DNA from: Phialocephala subalpina
Taxonomy: Eukaryota > Ascomycota > Leotiomycetes > Helotiales > Mollisiaceae
Direction: 5' to 3'
Assembly (NCBI GenBank): GCA_900073065.1
Contig: FJOG01000016.1
Location: forward strand, 248,001 to 312,000
DNA: 64,000 bases
The translations under genes were made by a program, and so were the position numbers. The notes under the pieces are model-generated. The model saw only the letters and a program-made list of their open reading frames with translations. It did no database searches and was not told the DNA's origin. Positions 21,450 to 32,699 of the stretch are shown here, in pieces (position 1 is the first letter of the stretch; each line of letters opens with the position of its first letter).

Positions 21450-23096
21450 ATGAACTCTTTGAACATTCTCTCGGCACGAGTGTCGCCACCGTCTACTCCT
21501 GCACCTTCACGGAGTAATTCATATGGAAACATCTTCTCGTCTGCGACAGTAACAGAGTCAAGAAGGAACTCTCAGGAAGGCGAACTGAACGAGAAGTCGG
21601 AAGGTGCGGATGAAGCTCGAGACCCAGAATGCGACGATGATAGCACGATACTCGAATCAAGTCCCTTTCTTGAGAAGGTGGAAGACATAAAGCAGAGCTC
21701 TGGAGCATCTGGGTGGCTGCTGATCCCAACAAGAATTTCGTTTGCCTTTATCGACTCCATCCGCTGGATCTTTTCCACTCTAGCTGCGCCAGGTGTATAT
21801 TTAATAGCATGTCTATATGATGAGAGGGGGAACTTCGCGCCATTCACACAAATGCGGAGCGCTTTTTCTGGTGGCGCGAGGCGCGGATCGACTGTACAGG
21901 CATCAGGAGTCTCCTCAGTTGCAGACGACGAGGGCCGGAAATCAGGAGAGAAGGGCAATGGCAAGAGCACCGGGAGACGAGGGACTGTCAAGAGCTCGAG
22001 AAAGTTATCGTTCAACTCTTCATCATCCGGCGTATCTTCCGAATCCGAGTCAGAGCGCGAGAGGCCCAGAAACGAAGCAGAGCAAACTTCCTCGAGCTCG
22101 AGCCGCCACAATCGCTCGAAGTCCTTACAAAGTTCCGATGAGATTGCTCCAGCTAGGCGGTCTATTCGAATAAAACTCCATAACGAAGATAGCCTGCGAC
22201 AGCGAAAGCATCGGAAAGCACAGTCTACGAGTACACAGAGTAATGGGTCAGGGGCTATAGCTGCAGGGGAGATATCTCCAGCAGCTTTGAAATCACCTAC
22301 ATCGCCAGCTTCGTCGCTGCTGATGACAAAATATCCTCGAGCTCCGGCACCACCAAGACCTTTGATACCCCGTCGTCAACCTTCTTATACCCTCCCAGAA
22401 CCACCGAGTGGAAGACACACCCAGAAAACTTTGATTCTAGACCTCGACGAGACCTTGATTCATAGCATGGCTAAAGGCGGCCGAATGAGTACTGGTCACA
22501 TGGTTGAGGTTAACATCAATACGGTTGTTGGATCTGGGAGCAATGCAAGTCTTGCGCCTCAACACCCTATTCTGTATTATGTACACAAGAGACCACATTG
22601 CGACGATTTCTTGCGGCGGGTAAGTATGACGCTTGAAAGTATGTGGCTCTCGCTAATATCGATCAGGTATGCAAGTGGTATAATTTGGTCATCTTCACAG
22701 CTTCTGTTCAGGAATACGCAGATCCAGTCATAGACTGGTTAGAGCAGGAGCGCAAGTTCTTTTCGGGTCGATATTACCGACAACATTGTACATTTCGACA
22801 TGGTGCCTTCATTAAGGATCTGAGCTCTGTTGAGCCAGATCTGAGTAAGGTCATGATACTCGACAACAGTCCTCTGAGCTATATGTTTCATCAAGGTAAG
22901 ATCATAACTCCGGCAAGTAAGCCAGCTAGCTGATTAGTACCTAGACAATGCGATACCCATAGAAGGCTGGATAAGCGATCCAACTGACAATGACCTTCTT
23001 CATCTTGTACCACTTTTGGAAGGACTTCAGTATGTGACTGATGTTAGAGCCTTCCTTGCTTTGCGTGGTGGAGAGGATGGGAAGCATATAGCATAA
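21450..23096 (+). CDS. NEM1: Nuclear envelope phosphatase NEM1 (Dullard/CTDNEP1-like)
   Basis: Catalytic subunit of the Nem1-Spo7 phosphatase, which dephosphorylates the lipin Pah1 at the nuclear envelope/ER and so controls phospholipid versus triacylglycerol synthesis. Exons are 21450-22619, 22667-22895 and 22945-23096, giving 516 residues. The hydrophobic segments after residue 90 (WLLIPTRISFAFIDSIRWIF, TLAAPGVYLIACLY) fit the membrane anchor. A Ser-rich linker follows. The FCP1/HAD phosphatase domain begins LILDLDETLIHS (DxDxT nucleophile) and continues HKRPHCDDFLRR, NLVIFTASVQEYADPVIDWL, VMILDNSPLSYMFH and GWISDPTDNDLL. The start is the first ATG of the frame, 19 bases after an out-of-frame ATG at 21433 that opens a very short uORF. 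Confidence 0.95.
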
Positions 23097-23912
23097 TACA
23101 ATCGCAATCCTGCCCTTCTGAAACCCTCGCATGGTCTCTACAGAGTGACCGGCAAATCCTTTCTATCTGAGGGAGTTTGTTTGAGCTGTAAAATCAAGCT
23201 GAACGATGAAATGGCCGTTTCAGAAACTATCTCGGTGGGTTGCTCTCATCTTGTTGACACACGAGGCGGAACGAGTCATGTAGCATTACCCCTTTCTCAT
23301 CAAGCGACTGCGTCTCATAGTGTCAATCTTGGGTGAGACACCATGAAAGCAAATTGCATTCCTGAACACTTGAAAGGTTGAAGTGTGATTGCTTGCCCTA
23401 GCAATGAAGGACTCAAGATTATCTCATCTACGTTACCCCGGACCTCCGTACGGACCTTCGGGGCCAAATATCCAGGAGATTTGGGACCTCTTCGCTGGCG
23501 AAAGTTGTAAGTGCGGTACAGGAAATGTGGGCTGGCTTAAAAGGGCTCATAATTATGGTACAATGCGATTCATCCAACTCGTACTCATCGTAGACAACCT
23601 TGAACTCCCCCCTGACAAAAAGGAGGGGTATCACGTGCTGTACCCCACCATTCTACGAATTCATGGGTCGTATTTTTTTGGATCTCAAAATCACTTTCGA
23701 GGGAAGCTTCCGGTGACTCAACTTTTCGCCCTCACGCCCCAAAATTTCACGATGAATAGATAGCACGATATCAAAACCTGCCACATCGACCACAAAGAAA
23801 CCTACATGCTTCATTCCAGGTAGCACGTCGCCATAATGCAACTCTTTTCGGCTGGCGGGACCGACTCGGTCAAGGCGCAAGGTTCGTACCCCCTCTCGTG
23901 CGATGTTTCTAG
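23097..23912. promoter_or_regulatory. NEM1 / RNA polymerase III subunit intergenic region
   Basis: About 800 bases between tandem plus-strand genes, presumably including the promoter and first exon of the Pol III gene, which I could not place. A plus-strand frame at 23389-23763 (124 codons) has no recognisable domain. The 8-base palindrome CCGTACGG at about 23446-23453 sits between two GGACCT direct repeats; this could be a binuclear-zinc-factor site or chance. Confidence 0.4.
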
Positions 23913-26900
23913 ATACTGATTGCGAGAATAGTCGTCGATAAAGTGCCAAAGAGATTCAAGGAGGTTAGAATACCTCCCTCGAGATTGGGGCAAAGCAATT
24001 GCTAACCCTTACGATGTAGCTGAAATTTGGCATCCAGTCTATTCAAGAGTACGCAGACCGCAGCCATGCTTGTACTTGGGCTAACCTGCGAAAAGTGTCT
24101 CAGCGCAAGCAGTCATCGAAGTGTCAGACCGGATGCTCTACGATGTCGAGAAGATGCGCCGTCCAACACCGAATGGAGCCCTGGATGCAAGATTGGTGGG
24201 ACTCTCCGGGCGTGATACAAGGTGGTTTAATTTGGCTGACGAGGATCATGTTCTCAGGGAATATCGAGCAAGACTGGACTATGCGAGACCTGCGGAGAAG
24301 GACTTCAGAATTGCAACGGACATTTCGGCCACATCAGACTTGCTCTGCCAGCTTTTCACATCGGATACTTGAAGTTGATCACAAATATTCTGCAGAATAT
24401 CTGCAAAGTAGGCTGAAGTTTTGCTCCTGAGAAAGATGGAGAATAACATTATCTACAGGATTGTGCCAAAGTGCTTCTCACGGATACCGAACGAGGAAGC
24501 TTTTTGAAGGAATTGAGAAGACCTGGTATCGACAACCTGAAGCGCACGCAGATCTGTAAGAGAATCAACGAACAATGTCGTAAAGCAAAGATATGCCCTT
24601 ATTGCGAGTCCGTCAATGGCCAGATTCGGAAAGTTGGACCTCTCAAGCTCGTTCACGACAAATTTCAAGCCTACAACAAGTCGACCGCAGCGAAGAAAGT
24701 CATGCCACGCAGCATGATCGACTATAACAAGACTTTTGAGGAAGCAAAAAAGAACAACACTGAGCTGGACAAGCACCTGAAGAAGGCGATGGATGATCTC
24801 AATCCACTGAGAGTGTTGAATCTCTTCAAGTTGATCACTCCTAGTGATTGTGAGCTGTTGGGTATAAACCCTGCCGAGGGAAGACCCGAGATGTTTATCT
24901 GGCAGTTCGTTCCAGCGCCGCCAATCTGCATTCGCCCGTCAGTCGCACAGGAAAATGCCAGTACGGAAGATGATCTTACCACCAAGTTGGCCGAAATTGT
25001 TCACATCAGCTCTCTGATTAGGGCAGCTTTGCTGAAAGGTCAGCCAGTACAGACAATCGTCGATCAGTGGGACTACCTCCAACTCCAGATTGCTATGTAC
25101 GTGAACAGCGACGTTCCAGGTCTACAACAACCTGGCTCTGGAAAAGCAATTCGAGGATTCTGTCAGCGGTTGAAGGGTAAGCAGGGTCGCTTTCGAGGAA
25201 ATTTGTCCGGAAAACGTGTCGACTTCTCTGGTCGTACTGTCATCTCTCCTGATCCGAACCTTGGCATTGATCAAGTTGCGGTTCCCATCCTTGTGGCGAA
25301 GAACCTCACATACCCTGAACGAGTCCAGCGACACAATATCGAAAAACTACGGAAATGTGTACTGAACGGACCTAATGTGCATCCCGGCGCCCAGCAACTC
25401 ATCAAGAAGGATTCTGATCACAAGATATCCCTGAAATATGCTCGGAGAGAGAACGAAGCTAAATATCTCAAAATTGGCGACGTGGTGGAACGACATCTAG
25501 AGGATGGTGACATTGTCCTTTTCAACCGTCAACCGTCTCTTCACAAACTCAGTATCATGAGCCATTATGTGAAAGTCAGACCTTGGAGAACATTTCGCCT
25601 CAACGAGTGTGTATGCAATCCCTACAACGCTGATTTCGATGGAGACGAGATGAACTTGCACGTCCCTCAGACAGAAGAGGCTAGGACAGAGGCAATCAAC
25701 CTGATGGGTGTCAAGAACAACCTGTCGACCCCCAAAAACGGTGAACCGATCATTTCAGCCACCCAGGACTTCATTACTGCAGCATATCTTCTCAGCAGCA
25801 AGGAGAACTTCTTCGACCGCAAGACATTCACGAATCTGTGCATGTATATGGTTGATGGTAACACACATCTTGACCTACCACCACCAGCTATCATCAAGCC
25901 ACAGGCTCTCTGGACTGGCAAGCAAGTCTTTAGCATTCTCATGCGACCAAATTCCAAATCACCAGTAAAAGTCAACCTCGATGCTAAATGCAGAGACTAC
26001 AGAGCTAGACCTGGCATGACTCCCGACATGGATCCTAATGACGGATTACTTGTGGTTCGCAATTCGGAAGTAATGTGTGGACGAATGGACAAGACCACTG
26101 TTGGTTCAGGAAAGAAGGACTCCATCTTCTACATTATTCTTCGAGATTTCGGACCTGACGAAGCTGTCATTGCTATGAACAGACTCGCGAAGCTCTCGGC
26201 CCGCTATCTTACAAATCAAGGATTTTCCATCGGAATCAGCGATGTGTACCCATCTGCCCAACTGAACGACATGAAACACATCCTGGTCACTACAGCATAT
26301 CGAGAATGCGAGGTCTTGATTCAAAAATTTAAAGATGGGCAATTGGAGAAGGCGACTGGATGTAACATGGAGGAGACCCTCGAAAACGCCATTTCCGGCA
26401 TTCTCAGTAAAGTCAGGCAACAGGCTGGTGAATACTGTATCGATACACTCAGCAAATGGAACTCTCCTCTGATCATGGCCAAGTCTGGATCCAAAGGATC
26501 AAACATCAACGTGGCGCAGATGGTGGCGGTCGTCGGACAACAGATTATTGGAGGCCAGCGTGTCGCTGATGGTTTCCAAGACCGGACCTTGCCACACTTT
26601 CCTAAGAATGCTCGTCAGCCCCCATCTAAAGGTTTTGTCAGGAACAGTTTCTTCACAGGTCTAACGCCTACGGAGTTCTTGTTTCACGCTATCAGTGGTC
26701 GTGAAGGTTTGGTCGATACAGCTGTCAAGACTGCTGAGACAGGTTACATGTCCAGAAGATTGATGAAATCTCTTGAAGATTTGTCTACACAGTATGACAA
26801 TACTGTCCGCAATTCGTCTGGTATCATTGTTCAGTTCCAATTCGGAGCTGACAAGCTGGATCCAGTCGACATGGAAGGCTCTGCGGTGCCTGTCAATTTC

Positions 26901-28511
26901 GAGCGGACATGGATCCACGCTGAGACTCTTACTTGGAATAATGAGGACCGCTGCCTCGTCCCTTATGAGATCAAGGCCGAGTGTAAGAGGCTCCTGGAAC
27001 CTGAAATAGCCAGATACAATCGCAAAGGTCTTCTTGGAGAGAAGCTAGACTATGACGACACGACTGATTATGGAATTGATGAGCATGAATCAGCTCGTGG
27101 TTTCTTAATTACAATCACCAAGTTTATTGATGGTCTCGCAACACGTCTGGCCAGGGCTAGACTGAGAGCAGGCCTTCACGAATTCGAAGATGATCCAGCA
27201 AAATCAGGAGACCGCTGGGAAGACTTTATCGAAGAACAAGCAAGAAAAGATCAAGTTGAGCGTGTTGCTAAGGTCTCGCGCCCAACCCTACAGATGTTCA
27301 TCGCTCTCTGCTTGAACAAGTACGCCAAAGCACACGTCGAGCCTGGACATGCTGTGGGTGCCGTTGGAGCGCAGTCGATTGGTGAGCCCGGAACTCAAAT
27401 GACTTTGAAGACTTTCCATTTTGCGGGTGTTGCTGGCATGAGTATTACCCAGGGTGTGCCGCGTATCAAGGAAATCATCAACGCCTCGAAGGTCATCAGT
27501 ACTCCTGTCATCACATGCCCATTGGAGAACAAGAATGAGATCTCTGTGGCTCGTGTTGTCAAGGGTCGTATCGAGAAGACATACGTCCACGATGTCATTC
27601 GCTTCATCGAAGATATGTGGTCTGCCAAGAACGCGACGATCTGCTTGTCGGTTGACATGGACGCTCTCAACGACATGCATCTCGGTATCACAATCGAAGA
27701 CATCGCAAACACGATCTGCATGAACAAGAAGCTGAAGATCAAATGGGGCGATGTCACCGTCGGCGATGATTGCATTTTCGTTAATGTCACTCATGAGAGT
27801 GGTGGAAACATGGGAGTTCGTGGAGCAGCTGCGAAGAAGCTGCCGACTATGGATGAAGGAGGATCGGATCTCTTACTCCGAGTCAACCATTTGAAGCGTG
27901 CTCTACCTTCTCTTGCGATCTCTGGCTATCCAGACGCCACTCGAGCCATCATCCAGACCTCTGAGCAAAGCGAACACACCGTCCTTGTCGAAGGATACGG
28001 CCTCCGAGCATGCATGACCACAGAAGGAGTTATCGGCACCCAATGCACAACCAACAGTGTCATGGAATGTAAGGACGTCCTCGGTATCGAAGCAGCACGA
28101 ACAACCATCGCAGAGGAAATCAGTGCCGTCATGGGAGAAATGGGTATCGATCCACGACACATGCAACTGCTTGCCGATGTCATGACCTACAAGGGCGAAG
28201 TTCTCGGTATCACTCGATTCGGTCTATCCAAGATGCGAGACAGTGTTCTGCAGCTTGCGTCTTTCGAAAAGACTCCAGATCATCTTTTCGATGCTGCTGC
28301 TGGCATGAAATCGGATCTCATTGAAGGTGTCAGTGAGTGTATCATCATGGGCCAGACGATGAGTGTTGGGACTGGTGCTTTCAAGGTTGTTAGACGACTT
28401 GGTCTTAAGCCTGAAGATACTAAGGAGAAAGCTACTGCTTTTGAGGGCGCTTGGGACTGGGATCAAGTTGAGCGAAGAAAGGCTGCTAGACGGGCCAAGA
28501 AAGCTCAATAG
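23913..28511 (+). CDS. RPO31: DNA-directed RNA polymerase III largest subunit (RPC1/C160)
   Basis: Catalytic subunit of Pol III, which makes tRNA, 5S and U6 RNA. Recognised exons: 23913-23963 (VVDKVPKRFKE), 24020-24048 (LKFGIQSIQ), 24104-24195 (QAVIEVSDRMLYDVE), 24258-24407 and 24459-28511. Motifs: N-terminal zinc ligands CETC..NCNGHFGH; clamp segment RRPGIDNLKRTQI; RFRGNLSGKRVDFSGRTVISPDPNL; active-site NADFDGDEMNLHVPQ near 25630; the bridge-helix/trigger-loop region GAVGAQSIGEPGTQMTLKTFHFAGVA at about 27360-27430; and the C-terminal LGITRFGLSKMRDSVLQLASFEKT. The 5' end is unresolved: no in-frame ATG precedes the first exon, which follows a TAG at 23910-23912. The junction 24048/24104 is out of phase by one base. 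The rest is an intact 1,350-codon frame. Confidence 0.95.
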
Positions 28512-28769
28512 AGCCAGCAGGGACAGCCAATGGAGTTGTGAGCTTTGTGATTTGGGCGTTCTGATGATTTGATTTCATAGCGTGCATAGCTGGCTGGAGT
28601 TCTTGTGACAAGAGGCGGCTGGTTATCTCAGGGCGTTCAATAGGTAGATATGCCTAGGCACTTATGAGTTGCTGCTTTGCCATACCCCCTTTAGAGCAGA
28701 GTAATGTACGAGACGAAGACAGTTTTGATATCCATACTTCGTAATTTCATTCATGTATACACTCGTGAA

Positions 28770-31164
28770 TCATGTCAAAACAAACTCCCCACTCAATCCC
28801 TCAAACGTCATTATCGGTTTTCCAATCGTCTTCTTATCACCATAATATCGTATGCGGTACTGACCAGGCTCCGCCCAGTCTTCTGTTTCCCACACAATTT
28901 CTACCTCACTCGTGCCAAGCACTTCACTGGTTCTCTTCCAGTTGTAGATCAGTGACCAATCGCTGTCATCTCTGACTGTCACCCACCGATTGAATTCGGG
29001 ATCGAGTTTTTCGATCGCGGCGAACGTCTGCTCCAGACGGAGATTGTTGCGAGGGTTGGCTCCGACGAAAGTAGCTGAGACAATGTCGCCGATGGAGTAG
29101 GCGGGTTTTACGTCCTGTTTCACGTCGCCGAAGGATTTCCATAATGGCGTACCATCATAGATGACTCCGGTGATGAAAGATAGTGATCTGTTAACATTAT
29201 CAGGAGGCGATGGCCCTGGTTCTGGCTGAGAGGTCGAGGAAGCGCTGAGGTAGTGAAGATAACCAAGCGTGAGATTGATGTATGCGTTCAAAGTGAATTG
29301 ACCATAGAGCGTCGAAGCACCTTCGTATCTTTGAATTCCATATTCCTCGGGCGTGGAGATGTAATGAGTGTAGCTATTCGCGGGTCCGCCAAGAACAACG
29401 ATGGGCTCGGCGTCTGAGCCAGAAAGTGTCTGAGAAGCAGCAGAATTATGAATTGCTTCCTTCCATCGTCGTCCTGCCATAGTTGTCGCCTCACCGGGAC
29501 TAACAATGATGACAAATTGGCCAACACGTAGTACTTGCACATCGACAACATTTGGTGTCCATAGGTACGGTGTGCTGATTTCGCCGACGTCTAGCAGGAT
29601 CGGCTTAGGGAAATGGCAGCGCTTTTGCTCCTCAGTGGGCTCCTTGATGGCCCCAGAGACGACTCGCCAGACGGGTGAAGCGTTGGGAGCATTAGGATCG
29701 TTTTGTGTAAAGTCAAAGGCACCAGGACCATCTGATGTCCCTGCAGCAAAGGAGTACCCTAAAGCTGCTGGGCAGGTATGGACATAGCTTCCGTTCGCCA
29801 GAGGAAAGCTGAAGTTGGACATGTCCTGGAAAGTGTGAAATGACTTGACTGTTGATCCTGTGATAGCAGTGCCAGTTGTACCAAGCGTATCGTACAAAGC
29901 TCTGGCTGGCTCAAACTGCCTCTTGCCTATCTCAAAGCAAGATGACGCGCCATTGTCTTTGACTCGGAAGAAGGGTCCTCGAGCATGACAGTACTGACTT
30001 TTGCCATCACTACACGTGCTATTTCGGAAAGAACATTCTTGTCCACTTCCATCTTCACACCATGCTCCAAGAACATTCGGGCTCGTGTCGCCAACACTGG
30101 CTTGCGAGAAGCCAGCCACGAAATCGTCTGCAACATCATCTTCCAGGGAGAAGCTCTTCTCGAAGAGGTCTGCAGCCACGCCTTTGTTGTCTCCAGAGAT
30201 AAGGGTGTTATTGCCCAACATGGACGTCCCATGGGTTGGGAACCAGGTCAAGACACCAGTGCTTTTGCCATCCGAAGCACGCTGGAACTTGAGAAGTGTC
30301 AAGGTCTTTTCAACCGAACCATCATCCTCAATGCTCTCATTGTATTTCGCTCTTTCAGACTCCGGGTTCGCAAGGTAGGCATACAAACTGCGGTTGATGT
30401 TGGCACCTAAGACTTTCGTCGTACCAGCGGTAAGATATCCAGGCTGCAAGCTCCTATGAGCTCGCTGTATTGACAAAACCGCACCATCGACGATAGCTCT
30501 GTAGCTTTGTTTGTCGAATCCCTTGCTGGTGATCTGAGGCAGAAGGTAGTTCAACCAAGCTCCAGGCCCAGAATGTGAATGTGTGCCCGTCACAGCGACA
30601 TTGTGCTGCCCATAAACTTCATAATCGGATCCCAGACCTTTGAGGCCGTCCAGAATGCCGTATCTGACGGCAGTATCTCCAGATTGTGTATCAAGCACAA
30701 GGTACACGAATCGATCCTCCGGATGCTTGACATCTCCAACGATGAAAGCTCGAGAGTATAGTCGTTGACGGAGGCCTGATCCAACTTGTTTCATATCCGC
30801 ATAGCCCATCATATTGATCTCAACGACGGGCCTAAATTTCAATTAGAACATCGTCAATATCGGATAGGAGTGTTACATACCCAGTGATATCCGCCTTGCC
30901 CACACCAAGCAGATACTTGCTTCGTTTCGAGCTCTCGTGCTCACCAGCATTAGCTCCATAGCTATCATTCGAATCCCAGAACCAGCTATACTTTTGCTTG
31001 TCCAATCTCGTGTGCATAAACGCTGTATATGAAAGTCCCAAAACGAAAACAATAGCTACAGCTTTCACTATAGCTCCAATGCTCCGTCGCCACCTGGGAA
31101 CTTCGCGGGGCCATTCTGGTTGCGCGGAAGGACCGGCCTTCGATTCGTAGAGGTGTTCCATCAT
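28770..31164 (-). CDS. Neutral ceramidase
   Basis: Hydrolyses ceramide to sphingosine and fatty acid in a membrane or secretory compartment. Exons 31164-30881 and 30831-28770 give 781 residues, the usual length. A cytosolic basic N-terminus (PREVPRWRRS) is followed by one hydrophobic segment at about residues 30-50 (IGAIVKAVAIVFVLGLSYTAF), so a type II membrane protein is likely. Catalytic-domain motifs include GVGKADITGPVVEINMMGYA, TGTHSHSGPGAWLNYLLPQ (zinc-binding histidines), WFPTHGTSM and the active-site serine block GFSQASVGDTSPN. The C-terminal part contains the immunoglobulin-like domain (SWT/VETEDWAEPGQYRIRYYG region). Its 3' end faces the Pol III gene 258 bases away. Assignment is firm. 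Confidence 0.95.
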
Positions 31165-31628
31165 GGGAGAAGATGAGGATTATTAGGTTCGAAGATCCCC
31201 TCTCGGAGGGCGATTGCTGATGTGTTCAGGTCATTGCCAATGTTTGAGCTTGTGATAGGACATTCGTAGCTTCCCCAAGCTTGCTTTCATCCAAACAAAC
31301 CTTGCAGCCTTGTGCGCGCAATGTCCCACTTCGAAATGAGACATTAACAAGGCTTCATGTGCCTCCAATAGCCCGAAATTGTGTCCAGTCTTCCAGACGA
31401 GCTTTACTTAAATTGAAACTTGAACGGCCTCCAAAGTCAGAAGCCCATCTCCAACAATCAGGATCGCATTCGACTCTCCATCACGTGAACCTCATCTAGT
31501 CTACCCCAGCTGTAGGTAGTTCATATTCGAACGTCTTCAATACCCCAACCTCAAAATATTCTAGCTCAAGCTCTCCACCACTCCTCCAACTCTGCCACTC
31601 AACCAATCCACCATAAAACACATTCAAA
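31165..31628. promoter_or_regulatory. Divergent promoter, ceramidase / SPF27
   Basis: About 460 bases between divergent genes. A CACGTG E-box lies at 31482-31487, about 140 bases upstream of the SPF27 ATG. The tract before SPF27 is pyrimidine-rich, as is common for fungal transcription start regions. Confidence 0.45.
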
Positions 31629-32246
31629 ATGCCACTCACAAACACAATCCACGAATCCCTCCCCTACATCGACGCCGAACCCACCGCCCCTCAACGCGCC
31701 TCCGCCCAACGCCTCATAGACGCAGAACTAGGCTCCTTACCAACAGACCTGCACCCCTCAATACCAGTCCTCCTACCCTCAACCCTCTCCCCCATCATGG
31801 CCGCAGAGCTCGAGCGCGCAGCGCGAGGAGAGAAGTTATCAGCAATCGATTTATCTCGCTACGAAGCCTTAGAACCACCTTCAGATTCAAAAGATCTTTC
31901 TCAATGGAAGTCTTCATTACAACAAGCCTACACATCCCAATCACACCTCTCCACCCGTCTCACGAACCTCTCTTTACTAGAAAAATATGGCAAGAACGCA
32001 TGGCTCATAGGCAATTCCCAGTTAGAGGACATCTTACGCGGATTAGAGAGAGAGTTGGAAGAGAGAAAGAAAGAGATCGATCTTTTAGTTGTGGAGAGGA
32101 AGTCTGCACAGGAAAGTGTTGGAGGTGAGATGAAGGGGTATGAGGAGGGGTGGAAAAGGGGTGTGGGCAGGGTGTTGGAGGTTGAAGTTGCGGCTGAAGG
32201 AGTACGAAGAGAAATTCTGGACAGACGGAGGGCGGGTGCTGTTTGA
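31629..32246 (+). CDS. cwf7: Pre-mRNA splicing factor SPF27 / BCAS2 / Cwf7
   Basis: A core component of the Prp19/NineTeen complex in the spliceosome nucleus. Single exon, 205 residues, the normal family length. The N-terminus ESLPYIDAEPT matches the BCAS2 opening, and LPYID is the family signature. It is followed by MAAELERAARGEKLSAIDLSRYEALEPP and a long amphipathic helix region (about residues 95-200) ending EGVRREILDRRR, expected to form the coiled coil that contacts Prp19 and Cdc5. Convergent with the PKA regulatory subunit. Confidence 0.92.
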   Translation: MPLTNTIHESLPYIDAEPTAPQRASAQRLIDAELGSLPTDLHPSIPVLLPSTLSPIMAAELERAARGEKLSAIDLSRYEALEPPSDSKDLSQWKSSLQQAYTSQSHLSTRLTNLSLLEKYGKNAWLIGNSQLEDILRGLERELEERKKEIDLLVVERKSAQESVGGEMKGYEEGWKRGVGRVLEVEVAAEGVRREILDRRRAGAV

Positions 32247-32699
32247 GGTGTAGCAGAAAGCGACGATGGCTTTGTGAATTCGGCGGTGGATAATCGGCAT
32301 AGGCCGTTACTTTGAAGCTGTACTGGAGATCAATAAGAGTTGCGTCAAATGGGAGCTCTTGAAGCAAGCGTCTGTGGTTTGAACTGGGGTTAGAGCTCGA
32401 TGTATAATATTACGGCGTTGGAGGTTGATACTGCATGGCATGGAGCTTTGGGGAATACCAAAAAGTCTCGTGAGAAGGGATTCAGAGAGACGAGCACGAG
32501 AAGTCTGAAGATCAAGCTCAATGAATGAGCAGACTTAGAAAATCAAGGTCACAATAACATCAGAAAAGTCAAATCGTTGAAAGTGTTTCATTGTGTTCTT
32601 TGCATCAAAGGTATCCGAGCTAATAAAGCCAGTTGAGTGAATGAACGTAGCCCGTCTAACGCCTATCAAAACTAAACCCTAGGTCCCAGCTTAACATCA
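32247..32699. other. 3' regions of SPF27 and pkaR
   Basis: About 450 bases between converging genes; it presumably holds both 3' UTRs. No gene or repeat seen. Confidence 0.5.

Noticed and set aside
23389..23763. 124-codon ORF between NEM1 and the Pol III gene
   Set aside because: No recognisable domain, and it lies in the expected promoter/leader region of the Pol III gene.
31170..31200. GGTTCGAAGATCC resembling a tRNA B box
   Set aside because: No A box at the right distance and no foldable cloverleaf around it.
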